A stretch of DNA of 50,024 bases from Sphaerospermopsis kisseleviana NIES-73 (GTDB lineage Bacteria > Cyanobacteriota > Cyanobacteriia > Cyanobacteriales > Nostocaceae), in contig NZ_AP018314.1 in assembly GCF_002368075.1 (NCBI RefSeq), forward strand, positions 1,974,862 to 2,024,885, read 5' to 3'. Within the stretch, counting starts at the first letter, position 1. Each line of letters begins with the position of its first letter. A program made the translations under genes and the position numbers. The notes below the pieces were generated by a model. It saw only the letters and a list, made by a program, of their open reading frames with translations. It was not told the origin of the DNA and did no database searches. Shown piece by piece: positions 9,342 through 18,535 of this stretch.

Positions 9342-10667
9342 ATGAAATCAATCACTAGAAAACTGGGTTTAGTTGAAAAATGGATGGAACTAAGCCACGA
9401 GTTAGGGGGTGGAATAATTGTAAATATCGCAGAAATAGAAGGAAAGTTAAAACCTGAAATTGTTCAACAAGCACTTAAATTAGTTCAACAACGTCATGCC
9501 ATGCTGCAAGTTTATATTGTAGAAACTGAAAATGGGATGTATTTCCAATCTGAGGGGATAACAGAAATTCCCTTACAAGTTATCTATCAACAATATGAAA
9601 ACGAAGCATTAAAAATAGCAGAAAAAGAACTACATACAAAATTTCCTCCAGGTAAAACTCCTCTTTGTCGTCTCACTCTGTTGTATTTTCCAGAAAATCA
9701 AACTACCTGTCAAATGATTATCACATTCCATCATGGAATTGTTGATGGTCTATCTTGTATGCAGTTTATTAATGATTTACTGCTTTATTCTCAAAAAATT
9801 GCAGATGGTGAAAATATACCACAGATAGAATCATTGGAATTAATGCCAGCTATAGAAAACCTAGTTAATTATGACCTCATTCAAGAAACAGAAATTACAA
9901 AAACTTCAGTGAATGAACAAATAAACCTCAAACCACAATTAATTATTGAAGGTAAAGCATCTGCAAATGAACGGTTTAGTAAAATCTTGCCACGAAACCT
10001 GAGTCAAGATATAACTAAGATGCTAATTAGTAAATGTAAACAAGAGGAAACCACTGTTCATGGTGCTATTTGTGCAGCCATGTTATTTGCTTTTACAAAC
10101 TTATTAAGTCCCAATGAACAGATAAATTTAGCTTACGGGTTGCCTGTAAATTTAAGAAAATATTGTCAACCTGAGATTAATCATCAAAATTTAGGTTGTT
10201 TTATTTCTGTCTTAGGATTTAATCAATTAGTTGATAAAAATACATCTTTTTGGGATTTAGCCAGAAAATGTAAATCAAAAATACATAATTCTTTGATTAG
10301 TGGTATACCATTAAATTTGCTAAAACAAAACAGATTTCGCAGTTTGGATAGGGAATTGATGGGTCAATCTGTCATTAGCAAAGAGGAACAAATGGGAAGA
10401 AACAATGCTTTTTCCATTTCCAATAGAGGTAAATTCCAAGTTGGATATAAACAAGACAAAATAAAAATCAAAGACTTATATTTTGCTACAGGTCAACATC
10501 TTGGTGGTGATTGTTTTTGGTTGGGAGTTGTCACATTAAATGATCAGATATTTTTCAGCTTTGTTTATGTAGATCCTGTTATCAGTGATCAGACAGCAAA
10601 TAAATTTGCCGATGATGTTATTCATATCCTGCATAATTCATGTACCAATAATTTTCTACTTAATTAA
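9342..10667 (+). CDS. Condensation-domain/PapA-like acyltransferase
   Basis: 441 aa. The HHxxxDG acyltransfer motif is present as HHGIVDG (130-136) after FPENQTTCQMIITF, and a C-terminal region contains SISNRGKFQV and GVVTLNDQIFFSFVY as in stand-alone condensation or wax-ester/PapA-type proteins. Such enzymes esterify or amidate a hydroxyl or amine with an acyl group. No carrier-protein or adenylation domain is attached. It sits 56 bp after one glycosyltransferase and 89 bp before another, which suggests acylation of a glycoside (inference). AT-rich. Confidence 0.75.
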   Translation: MKSITRKLGLVEKWMELSHELGGGIIVNIAEIEGKLKPEIVQQALKLVQQRHAMLQVYIVETENGMYFQSEGITEIPLQVIYQQYENEALKIAEKELHTKFPPGKTPLCRLTLLYFPENQTTCQMIITFHHGIVDGLSCMQFINDLLLYSQKIADGENIPQIESLELMPAIENLVNYDLIQETEITKTSVNEQINLKPQLIIEGKASANERFSKILPRNLSQDITKMLISKCKQEETTVHGAICAAMLFAFTNLLSPNEQINLAYGLPVNLRKYCQPEINHQNLGCFISVLGFNQLVDKNTSFWDLARKCKSKIHNSLISGIPLNLLKQNRFRSLDRELMGQSVISKEEQMGRNNAFSISNRGKFQVGYKQDKIKIKDLYFATGQHLGGDCFWLGVVTLNDQIFFSFVYVDPVISDQTANKFADDVIHILHNSCTNNFLLN

Positions 10668-10756
10668 ATGTCGCCAATTCCAAATTCTAAATTACATTTT
10701 TGGTTGCACTTTATAATATTATATTATTAACATCTTTTTGGGAAAAATCAAACAAT

Positions 10757-11854
10757 ATGGACTGGGACAATAACTCAATAGTAATTTATTCCAATTTTCC
10801 CTTTCATCTAGAAGATTGGTCTCCTATTTCAATTAATAAAGGTATAGGAGGAAGTGAAGAAGCGATAATTTATTTAAGTCAAGAATTAATAAAATTAGGT
10901 TATCAAGTCACAGTCTTTAACAGATGCGGTGACATGGAAGGAGAATATAACGGAGTAGTTTATCAATCTGTTGATAAATTCAACCCAGAAGATAATTTTA
11001 ATGTCTTCATTTGTCATCGTGCTTGGACTCAACCAATGCAAATGAAAATTAAGGCTAAAAAAACTGCCGTATGGATGCACGATAACCCGAAATTATTTCC
11101 TGAGATTGAAGAATCGCAACGTGCAGCATTTCTCGAAAGTTTTGATAAGCTGTTTATGCTATCCAACTTTCATAAAGCAATGTTACCAGATTGGATACCA
11201 GAAGATAAAATATTTTTCACAACCAATGGTATTAATTTAGAGGATTTCAATTTAACAGAAATTACAAGAAATCCTAAAAGATTAATTTCAATTAGTGATT
11301 ATACAAGAGGAATTGAACATCTACTTACTCAATGGGATAAAGTATTAAAAGAAGTTCCTGACGCAGAACTTCATCTTTTCTATGGTTGGCAAGGAGTGGA
11401 TGCACTAATTAATTCACCCTATATTCAGAGATTTCCTCAATTACTAGATAAAAAGAAAAAAATAATGGAATTATTCAACCAGAAAAACGTTTATGAACAT
11501 GACAGAATTGGACATCAACAACTAATCAAGGAATTATTTCAATCGGGTATTTGGGTTTATCCTTGTCATACACCAGAAACCTTTTGTATAAGTGCTTGGA
11601 AAGCGCAAGCTGCTGGTTGTGTTCCTGTGGTGACAACTTTTGCAGGTTTAAATGAAACTGTGAAATCAGGAATTAGAATACCTGGACCTGCGGGAAATGA
11701 GGAAACTAACAATACTTTTGTAGAAGCAGTAATAGACTTATTAAAAAATCCCGAAAAACAGGAAACTCTCAGACAGGAAGCGTTATCTTTGAAAGATTCC
11801 TTTGGTTGGGATAAAGTCGCTAAACAATGGCATGAGGAATTTATTTTAGCTTAA
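10757..11854 (+). CDS. GT4-family glycosyltransferase
   Basis: 365 aa from the ATG at 10757; an in-frame start 57 bp upstream would add a poor, unconserved extension. The N-terminal half has YSNFPFHLEDWSP and the glycine-rich GIGGSEEAI donor-side loop; the C-terminal half has ISDYTRGIEHLL and the acidic PETFCISAWKAQAAGCVPV motif, the GT-B EX7E region. The acceptor is unknown. Last gene of the GT1/acyltransferase/GT4 run. The stop codon is followed within 10 bp by a hairpin. Confidence 0.85.
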   Translation: MDWDNNSIVIYSNFPFHLEDWSPISINKGIGGSEEAIIYLSQELIKLGYQVTVFNRCGDMEGEYNGVVYQSVDKFNPEDNFNVFICHRAWTQPMQMKIKAKKTAVWMHDNPKLFPEIEESQRAAFLESFDKLFMLSNFHKAMLPDWIPEDKIFFTTNGINLEDFNLTEITRNPKRLISISDYTRGIEHLLTQWDKVLKEVPDAELHLFYGWQGVDALINSPYIQRFPQLLDKKKKIMELFNQKNVYEHDRIGHQQLIKELFQSGIWVYPCHTPETFCISAWKAQAAGCVPVVTTFAGLNETVKSGIRIPGPAGNEETNNTFVEAVIDLLKNPEKQETLRQEALSLKDSFGWDKVAKQWHEEFILA

Positions 11855-11861
11855 ATACATT

Positions 11862-11889
11862 AGGTGCGTTAGCATAGCTTCTCGCACCT
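11862..11889. terminator. Hairpin repeat between convergent genes
   Basis: AGGTGCG (11862-11868) pairs with CGCACCT (11883-11889) around a 14-nt loop. It lies between the converging GT4 and HAD genes and may terminate both. It also resembles a common cyanobacterial dispersed palindrome, so it may be a repeat co-opted as a terminator. Confidence 0.5.
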
Positions 11890-11907
11890 GAAAAACCCTA
11901 TTTCACA

Positions 11908-12705
11908 CTACTTTGTAAATATTTCCCACCCCCAAATTTCCTCCGGTGTCAATTCCTGCACATTACTAAATACTACCTTTGCACCTGCTTTCATCAGCGT
12001 CTCAGTATAAGCGTCCCTACGTTCTACCGTTCCCTGGACATGAGGTGGTAAAACTCCCACACCCACCCATGTGCGGGAATTATCTAAACTTCTAGCTTTT
12101 GTCACAGTGTGCATATCTGCAACTGTATCACCCACATAAATCACAGTTTGCTTTTTCTCAGCACCATTTTCTAATAAATTTATCGTTGCAAACAGTCCCG
12201 TCGGATCAGGTTTACCAGGTGCATCTTCCATCGCAATTAAAACCGGAGATGTTAAACCCAAACGTCTTTCTAAAATATAGTTAGCAGAACCGCGAGTAGC
12301 ACCGCTAAAAAATCCCCAATCAATACCAGCTTGTGTTAGTGCTTCTAAATAACTAGCTTGTAACAATAAAGGTTCATCACAAATATAACCATTCCAATTT
12401 TCTGGATCTGTTCCGCGATAACGAGATTGAAAATAGACAACTATATCTTCATAATTTAATGCTAATTCTTCTCTATTTTTTCCCTGACTCACAAAGTAAC
12501 GGTAAATTAATTCTTGAGAACCTTCCCAATCATTATTCCAAATTCCCTCAGATTTGAGATTATCAATATCTACATCTGTGGGACGATAGACTTGATGAGT
12601 AAAATGCTCTACAGTATCTGCTAAAGCGCGACGATAAGAACCGCTAACATCACGAATTACACCATCAATATCGAAAACGATCATTATATTGGTTTGTTTA
12701 GTCAT
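11908..12705 (-). CDS. HAD-superfamily hydrolase (TIGR01548-type)
   Basis: 265 aa. The HAD motif I nucleophile is FDIDGVIRD (Asp12/Asp14), motif II lies in FFSGATRG, and motif IV is VYVGDTVADMHT. The long, well-conserved VRDVSGSYRRALADTVEHF-like N-terminus places it in the HAD subfamily found in cyanobacteria and plants with no assigned substrate. An upstream in-frame start (12783) adds 26 residues that do not resemble the family; I chose the ATG at 12705. Gene order does not suggest a pathway. Confidence 0.85.
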   Translation of the reverse strand: MTKQTNIMIVFDIDGVIRDVSGSYRRALADTVEHFTHQVYRPTDVDIDNLKSEGIWNNDWEGSQELIYRYFVSQGKNREELALNYEDIVVYFQSRYRGTDPENWNGYICDEPLLLQASYLEALTQAGIDWGFFSGATRGSANYILERRLGLTSPVLIAMEDAPGKPDPTGLFATINLLENGAEKKQTVIYVGDTVADMHTVTKARSLDNSRTWVGVGVLPPHVQGTVERRDAYTETLMKAGAKVVFSNVQELTPEEIWGWEIFTK

Positions 12706-13084
12706 AGTCACAGGTAATAGCTGTTTTTTAGAGTTTATACCCAATTCACCATAGATTTTAATAGATTCAGAGGTATGAGACAAAAAAATTTTTGCCTTTG
12801 AAGTCCGTAACTGGAGAAGATATCAGTGGGGAGCATTGCTGTCTGTATCAGGACTTTCACCCACAAATTTCAGATTAGCTATAGGATGGTATGAGTGGGG
12901 ATCACCAAGGTTTATCCTCCTGTAGCTAGAGAAAAGGTTAAAACTTTATGCCGTAAATTCCAGCAGTCTAAGTACAACGTACAACAAAATCTGTATTCTT
13001 GTCAGGACTAGACATAGGGGGTACAACCCCTGGTATCATCGTTAAACAGGAATAAAAATTACACAATTACGGAGGTGCATCTCT
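12706..13084. other. Gene-poor 379-bp region
   Basis: No convincing ORF. It contains a small GC hairpin at 13016-13031 (AGGGG/CCCCT around a 6-nt loop), the short repeat GTACAACGTACAAC (about 12972-12985), and just before the next gene a strong ribosome-binding site (GGAGGTG at about 13071-13077). It probably holds the promoter and leader of the gene at 13085. Confidence 0.5.
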
Positions 13085-13672
13085 ATGCTTAGAGGTAATA
13101 CGAAAAAACAATTAACCTATTCTCCTCAAAGTCAATTAGCCTATTTTCATAGGAAAAAATTTAGCTATTACCCTCAAAAAAAAGTCAGCTATTACCCGGA
13201 CAAAAAATACACCTATTACCATTTAATTGCTGTATTTATAACCGGGTTGATAGGAGGATTGACAATCAATAATCTTTATCACAATTATCATTACCAAAGT
13301 GTACTTGATTCACCATCTTTAGAGTCAGCAAAAGCAAAAAAACCAGCCGTTGTCAAAGTTACTGCTCACATTATCACAATAGACAAACAAACAGCCTTCA
13401 ATTCTGTCTGGAATCTGCCACAAGTACAACGCAAAGCCAAAGAGATTGAAAGTCTTTCTAAAGGCAGTATTCGTTTGTCCGCACTTGTTGAAAGTTCTCC
13501 TACTACCGATAGACCTTTTTATATAGTGAGAGTGTTTGAAAATCATCCAGATAAAACTACCAGTCCGGTTTATTGGTTTAAAGTTTCCAGTTCTACTGGT
13601 GTCATCCAACCTTTAGATTTGGTGCAGAACGAATACATAGCTCTGGAAAAATGGAATCCTGATGGACGGTAA
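13085..13672 (+). CDS. Hypothetical single-pass membrane protein with Tyr/Lys repeat N-terminus
   Basis: 195 aa, family not recognised. Residues about 10-40 contain three imperfect 8-9-residue repeats (KKFSYYPQ, KKVSYYPD, KKYTYYH), strongly basic and aromatic. One membrane helix follows (about 43-62, LIAVFITGLIGGLTI) and then a soluble domain of about 125 residues, probably periplasmic. The ATG is preceded by a near-perfect GGAGGTG Shine-Dalgarno. By the positive-inside rule the repeat segment is cytoplasmic. No neighbour on the same strand is close enough for an operon. Confidence 0.7.
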   Translation: MLRGNTKKQLTYSPQSQLAYFHRKKFSYYPQKKVSYYPDKKYTYYHLIAVFITGLIGGLTINNLYHNYHYQSVLDSPSLESAKAKKPAVVKVTAHIITIDKQTAFNSVWNLPQVQRKAKEIESLSKGSIRLSALVESSPTTDRPFYIVRVFENHPDKTTSPVYWFKVSSSTGVIQPLDLVQNEYIALEKWNPDGR

Positions 13673-13941
13673 TAGTTTAAGCTTGGTCATGTCTTAAATA
13701 ACGAATCGGTAATCCTTTTGATTTTTCTCTAGTCTCTAGTACTTGCATTTTGTTTTTTTAACTACTTTAATCAAACAAATTTTGACCAGAAAAATATCTT
13801 ATTAAATAGGATTTTGGACTTGTTGTTGACTTAAGTCAATGGAGAAAGGTGAAGGGCAAAATTGTCTTAACGAAGGCAGAAGGCAAGAAGCAGTATCTTA
13901 TTCTCCCCAATCACCAATCACCTCTTCCCCAATCACCAATC

Positions 13942-14754
13942 CTATTTTTTCACAACTTTGAGACGCTGAGTAATCATTGTCATGCCATCATTACGCAGGA
14001 TGACCGCAGAAATCCATTGTTGTCCAGGGGTAGATGGTGCAGTTCCGGTTTTAAATAGTCCTCCAGCAGAGAGTAATTCTAAATTTACTGGTGTGGGGTT
14101 GAGATATTTGCTGGGTTGGATGGTTTCTTCCATAGCACTTCCCAATAGGAAATCATTACCTAATGGTTCTTGGACAATAGCATCAAAGCTATATTTCTGA
14201 CCAACTTTTACCTGTTGTGGTAATTTAATTTCTACTTGGGGTGGTTTGTTGCCGGAGGTAAGCTGGGAGCGTTCGGATAAAATCTCTTGGTGCAGGATTT
14301 CTGTACCTGCAATGCGCTGACGGGATGTAATGGTAGCATTGAGAGCTAGATTATTACGGTTAGAAGATGGTAAACCTGTGATTGTGGTGACTGTTTCTGC
14401 AATGATGGTTTTGCCTTCTGATTTCCAAGATTTTAGTCTAGTGCTGTATCGTAGTTGAGGATATCGCTGCCAGAAAGATTTTAAAGCTTGTTCCATTGTT
14501 TGGCGGTTTAATCCATCGCCATGAGTGAATTTGGGGCTGTAAAATTGCATTACGCCTTTAATATCACCCCGACTAGAGGCTGTGTCAATTTGTGTGAGGA
14601 GGTTTTTTAGTGCTGGGGGTGCATTTTCCGGTTGAGCAGCTTGAGCAATTTGCCCATTACTAGTTAAATTCAGTGTCAGTAGGCAGGACAACAGGGAAAT
14701 ACTGCCAGTTAATGTTTTGTTGTGGTTCATTAATAAAGCAATAATATTAGTCAT
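13942..14754 (-). CDS. Secreted protein with NTF2/SnoaL-like domain
   Basis: 270 aa (246-262 if an internal start is used). Hydrophobic signal segment at about 15-32 with cleavage expected near AQAAQ. Residues about 45-140 (LLTQIDTASSRGDIKGVMQFYSPKFTHGDGL and following) look like an NTF2-like fold; the rest is beta-rich. The pocket residues of an enzyme are not evident, so this may be a binding protein. Single gene. Confidence 0.7.
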   Translation of the reverse strand: MTNIIALLMNHNKTLTGSISLLSCLLTLNLTSNGQIAQAAQPENAPPALKNLLTQIDTASSRGDIKGVMQFYSPKFTHGDGLNRQTMEQALKSFWQRYPQLRYSTRLKSWKSEGKTIIAETVTTITGLPSSNRNNLALNATITSRQRIAGTEILHQEILSERSQLTSGNKPPQVEIKLPQQVKVGQKYSFDAIVQEPLGNDFLLGSAMEETIQPSKYLNPTPVNLELLSAGGLFKTGTAPSTPGQQWISAVILRNDGMTMITQRLKVVKK

Positions 14755-14828
14755 TGATTATAGTTTACTGATTTACTCACAGAAGGTCAGGAATTTACAG
14801 CAGGAGTCAGGAGTCTTAGGGGCGAAGT

Positions 14829-14897
14829 AGGGGCGAAGCATTCAGGCGATAAATTATCAATTTTATGAAAAGGTTATCTTCCGAATGCTTCGCCCTT
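14829..14897. repeat. Palindromic repeat element upstream of murG
   Basis: Arms GGGCGAAGCATTC (14831-14843) and GAATGCTTCGCCC (14883-14895) are perfect 13-bp inverted repeats around about 39 nt. A partial extra copy of the left arm (GGGGCGAAGT) precedes it, and GGAGTCAGGAGT direct repeats flank both sides. The rest of 14755-15207 shows no gene, only a 9-bp inverted pair (15022-15030 and 15110-15118). Confidence 0.7.
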
Positions 14898-15207
14898 ACA
14901 GGAGTCAGGAGTCAGGAGTAAAACTCTATTTATGTCTAGGTTGCAACTGAGATTCTGTACCTCATGGAGATGTAATCTGCTGTATTTATCAACAACCGCA
15001 TAAAGTAAAATGTTTGGCGCTACCTTGATTGTAATGGATATGTTAAAAGGAAGGCGGTTTCATTGTTAAATGGTTGTCAGTAGTGGTGACAGCTATCACT
15101 ATGCTAACTAATCAAGGTTTTTGCAGTTTTGTTAATTCGGATGACTTCGAGTAAATTAATTGCATAACCATGATATATTTCGATGGTTTTAGGAAATATA
15201 GGTTTCA

Positions 15208-16284
15208 ATGCCAAACGCACGGTTAAAATTACTCATAGCTGCTAGTGGGACTGGTGGACATTTGTTTCCGGCGATCGCATTAGCTGATAAATTACAAGAA
15301 TATGAAATTGAATGGCTTGGTGTCCCCAATAGACTGGAAACTCAGCTTGTACCTAGCCAATATCCTTTGCATACCATTGCTGTGGAAGGGTTTCAACAAG
15401 GTTTAAGTCTTGCCTCTGTGGGTATCCTGTTTAAACTCATTGGTGGAATTTTGCAGGTGAGACGCATTCTTAAACAAGGAAATTTCCACGGATTATTTAC
15501 TACTGGCGGTTATATTGCTGGTCCTGCGGTGATTGCGGCTCGTTCTTTGGGTTTACCTGTGGTTTTTCATGAATCTAATGCTTTACCTGGTAAGGTGACA
15601 CGATTTTTTGGACCTTGGTGCAGTGCGGTGGCTGTGGGTTTTGATGTGGCTGCTAAGTATTCGCCTGGTGTTAAAACTGTCTGTGTGGGTACTCCTGTGC
15701 GATCGCAATTTTTGGCTCAGGAAATTGCAGAAAATTTAGATTTACCTATCCCTGATGGTGCGCCTTTAATTGTGGTTTTTGGCGGTAGTCAAGGTGCGGT
15801 AGCGGTGAATCAGTTGGTGCGCCAGTCTGCTCCGGCTTGGTTTGATGCTGGTGCTTATATTGTACATTTAACAGGCGATCGCGATCCAGAGGCGGATAGT
15901 TTACAACATCCCCAGTATATATCATTACCCTTTTACGATAATATGGCGGCTTTGTTACGACGGGCTAATTTAGCTATTAGTCGTTCTGGTGCGGGGAGTT
16001 TAACCGAGTTGGCGGTGTGTGGTACACCAGCAATTTTAATTCCTTATCCTTTTGCAGCGGAAGATCATCAGTCTTTTAATGCAGCGGTGTTTACTGAAGT
16101 TGGTGCGGCGTTGAGTTTTCAGCAGTCTGAGTTGACACCAGAAATTTTGCAAAAGCAGGTTTTAGATTTGTTGCAATCTCCAGCAGATTTAGCCAAGATG
16201 GGAGAGAAAGCAAAAGCGATCGCAACTCCCGATAGTGCTGATAAGTTGGCTGCTTTGGTGCGGGAAGTGTTATTTAATAATTGA
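15208..16284 (+). CDS. murG: UDP-GlcNAc:undecaprenyl-pyrophosphoryl-MurNAc-pentapeptide GlcNAc transferase
   Basis: Makes lipid II from lipid I on the inner face of the cytoplasmic membrane. 358 aa, usual length. GT-B fold with the N-terminal GTGGHLFPA loop (14-22), the HESNALPGK motif, the second glycine-rich loop VVFGGSQGA, and the C-terminal RSGAGSLTELAVCGTP UDP-GlcNAc site ending in YPFAAEDHQ. HIP1 sites are frequent in it, as expected for a long-resident gene. Confidence 0.96.
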   Translation: MPNARLKLLIAASGTGGHLFPAIALADKLQEYEIEWLGVPNRLETQLVPSQYPLHTIAVEGFQQGLSLASVGILFKLIGGILQVRRILKQGNFHGLFTTGGYIAGPAVIAARSLGLPVVFHESNALPGKVTRFFGPWCSAVAVGFDVAAKYSPGVKTVCVGTPVRSQFLAQEIAENLDLPIPDGAPLIVVFGGSQGAVAVNQLVRQSAPAWFDAGAYIVHLTGDRDPEADSLQHPQYISLPFYDNMAALLRRANLAISRSGAGSLTELAVCGTPAILIPYPFAAEDHQSFNAAVFTEVGAALSFQQSELTPEILQKQVLDLLQSPADLAKMGEKAKAIATPDSADKLAALVREVLFNN

Positions 16285-16334
16285 CAATTGAGAATTGTCA
16301 ATTATCAATTGATGAAAAGTTGATTAAATTTAAC

Positions 16335-16465
16335 GGGAGCATCCCAAATGTGTAAGTTTATTTTTTTTGATTGAACCGCAAAGGACACAAAGTACACAAA
16401 GGTAAGAGGGTTTCAGAGAGTTTTTGGTGTAGCGGCGGTTATTTTTTCAAAATTGGGATGCTGCC
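16335..16465. mobile_element. 131-bp MITE-like element with 8-bp target duplication
   Basis: Terminal inverted repeats of 13 bp with one mismatch (GGGAGCATCCCAA at 16335-16347; TTGGGATGCTGCC at 16453-16465) bound a 131-bp segment. It is flanked by perfect 8-bp direct repeats AATTTAAC at 16327-16334 and 16466-16473. The interior holds a CGCAAAGGACACAAAG-type repeat. No ORF, so it is non-autonomous. The right duplication includes the stop codon of the squalene synthase-like gene. Confidence 0.75.
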
Positions 16466-16468
16466 AAT

Positions 16469-17299
16469 TTAACCAGCTATGACATTGACATCAATGAAAT
16501 TTTCAATCAAAGCATAAACATCACTACGGCTGAGTTTTTCTTTACCATTGGCTAACGCCTCCAGTGTACCGTGAGCTAAAGCCAAAGGAATTTGACAGAA
16601 CTGCAAAGCAGGTCCTGGCGGGAGAGAGTTAGTATAACTATCAGCTAAGGACAGATTACGACGAGCATATTTTTGTAGATGTTCGTGATGCCAACCTTCT
16701 GGGAAAAAGTCTACACCACGGGTTAAATCTTCAGCATTATTACGTAAAATATTTACAGCTTGTAAACCTCTACCAAAAGCGATCGCCTGAGTACGGTTAG
16801 TTTCTGTGCCATCGTACCATGACCATAAATCTGAGAGTAACAAGCCCACCGCACCTGCCACCCCAAATGTGTAACGATCTAAATCAGATTCAGTTTCAAT
16901 TTTCCAATTTCTTTCTGCCCAATAAGCCATCCTATCAGCCATTGCTGCTGTTGCATCCCAAATGCGAGGGGCAATACTTTCAGGTGCTAGTATTGACCAT
17001 TCTCTCACCCGTAGACTCACTTCTGCTAAGGAATTTTCGTAACCTTTGAATCCTACAGCAAAAGCATCTACCGCAAAACCATCAACCCCAGTTTGCAATG
17101 TTTGGCTAATGTTGCGTAACAGATGCGCTTTGGTAGCATTATCTAATTCTGGATGATCTTCAATTTCATCAATGGCACGCATACACAAATATGCTGAGGC
17201 CACAGCTTCTTGCAATCCTGACGGTAAAATACTGATGGGTATATAAAAAGTTCTACTGGTTTCTTTGAGGATTTGCAAGGCATCTTGGCGTAAATCCAT
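16469..17299 (-). CDS. Squalene/phytoene synthase-family protein
   Basis: 277 aa from the ATG at 17299, which has a good AGGAG site 8-10 bp upstream; a start at 17380 adds an unconserved 27 residues. Trans-isoprenyl head-to-head condensing family: first Asp-rich motif DEIED (44-48) and second motif NNAED (187-191), where the first acidic residue expected in RDxxED is Asn. It differs from the usual cyanobacterial CrtB N-terminus, so a squalene synthase-like or divergent role is more likely. The stop codon lies inside a MITE target duplication. Confidence 0.8.
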   Translation of the reverse strand: MDLRQDALQILKETSRTFYIPISILPSGLQEAVASAYLCMRAIDEIEDHPELDNATKAHLLRNISQTLQTGVDGFAVDAFAVGFKGYENSLAEVSLRVREWSILAPESIAPRIWDATAAMADRMAYWAERNWKIETESDLDRYTFGVAGAVGLLLSDLWSWYDGTETNRTQAIAFGRGLQAVNILRNNAEDLTRGVDFFPEGWHHEHLQKYARRNLSLADSYTNSLPPGPALQFCQIPLALAHGTLEALANGKEKLSRSDVYALIENFIDVNVIAG

Positions 17300-17699
17300 T
17301 ATTTCACTCCTCTGTTGATTTTCACACCATACCGGAATTTTAGATTTTTTGATGATACTGGATTTAGTTTCTACTCCCAAATCTAAAAAACTATCTCGTA
17401 TTTCATCGAAAAATTAGTAGTTTATGGTATCGCAATTAACAAAAATCTCAAATCTATGAAATTCTAGTCTAGTATATAGGGTTTTGGGAATAAACACCTG
17501 ATGTTTTTCTGGGTAATTTATGTTTATTTCAGTAATAAAAATTACTGGATTTTATAATTAATATTTAAGTCAGCAATCAAAAACCATACAAATCGTATTT
17601 AAACATACATTTTTCCTCACTGGAGATATGTCAATATCTACCAACTTAGATGGTAAAAATTTGGTAGCATTGCCAATACTCCACGGAGTGTCAATTATT
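17300..17699. other. Divergent intergenic region between squalene synthase-like gene and modA
   Basis: About 400 bp without a convincing gene. It holds a perfect hairpin CAGTAAT-AAAA-ATTACTG (17530-17547) and a short ACTCC/GGAGT stem (17678-17689) just before modA. It may contain both promoters. An in-frame ATG at 17628 could extend modA into it. Confidence 0.4.
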
Positions 17700-18527
17700 A
17701 TGAAAGAAAATTTCTCAAAAACACTTTTTTCCGTGAAAAGAAGACGATTAATGATACTAATTGCTATAGCATTAACCACAATGCTGATAGCAATTGGTAT
17801 ACCAACCCTTACTTCCGCCCCTGTAGTAGCACAGTCTAATACCAACTTACTGGTATCTGCCGCTGCAAGTTTACAAGAGGCTCTAGAAGAAATTAAGCCC
17901 CTATACCAACAAACCAACCCCAACATCAACATTACTTACAACTTTGGTAGCTCTGGTGCTTTACAGCAACAAATAGAACAAGGTGCGCCAGTGGATGTTT
18001 TTATATCTGCGGCAAAAAGACAGGTAGATGCTTTAGAACAAAAAAATCTTTTACTTCCTGGTAGTCGTACCATCATTGCTAAAAATCGCCTAGTTTTAGT
18101 TGTACCAGGTAATATTTCTGGTATTAGTAGTTTTTACAATCTCAAAGATACAAGAGTCAAAAAAGTAGCTATTGGTGAACCTAGAAGCGTACCCGCAGGG
18201 CAATATGCACAACAAGTATTACAGAAATTGAAAATTTGGGATCATATCAAATCAAAACTGGTTTTTGCTAACAATGTGCGTCAAGTTTTATCATTTGTAG
18301 AAAGTGGCAATGCTGATGCGGGTTTAGTGTATTCTACTGATGCCAAAATTTCTAATAAAGTCAAAGTTGTCGTTGCGGCTGACGAAAAATATCATTCTCC
18401 AATTATTTATCCCTTAGCCATACTCAAACGCAGTAAAAACGTTGATACAGCTAAGAATTTTTCTCAGTTTTTAGCTAGTGATAAAGCTAAAGCTGTATTT
18501 AGAAAGTATGGGTTTATTCTGCCTTAA
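17700..18527 (+). CDS. modA: Molybdate ABC transporter substrate-binding protein
   Basis: 275 aa. Signal sequence with the basic KRRRLM and a hydrophobic run (MILIAIALTTMLIAIGI), cleavage expected near VVAQS. The mature part begins LLVSAAASLQEALEEI, with the oxyanion-binding serines, then NFGSSGALQQQIEQGAPVDVFISA and a C-terminal GLVYSTDA region, all typical of ModA. A start at 17628 would put 24 residues before the signal peptide; 17700 (GGAG 11 nt upstream) fits better. No modB or modC adjoins, so the permease/ATPase must be elsewhere. Confidence 0.9.
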   Translation: MKENFSKTLFSVKRRRLMILIAIALTTMLIAIGIPTLTSAPVVAQSNTNLLVSAAASLQEALEEIKPLYQQTNPNINITYNFGSSGALQQQIEQGAPVDVFISAAKRQVDALEQKNLLLPGSRTIIAKNRLVLVVPGNISGISSFYNLKDTRVKKVAIGEPRSVPAGQYAQQVLQKLKIWDHIKSKLVFANNVRQVLSFVESGNADAGLVYSTDAKISNKVKVVVAADEKYHSPIIYPLAILKRSKNVDTAKNFSQFLASDKAKAVFRKYGFILP

Positions 18528-18535
18528 TTATTGTT

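Noticed and set aside
15022-15118. 9-bp inverted pair ACCTTGATT/AATCAAGGT upstream of murG
   Set aside because: Far apart, no extension and no target duplication; could be chance in AT-rich DNA.
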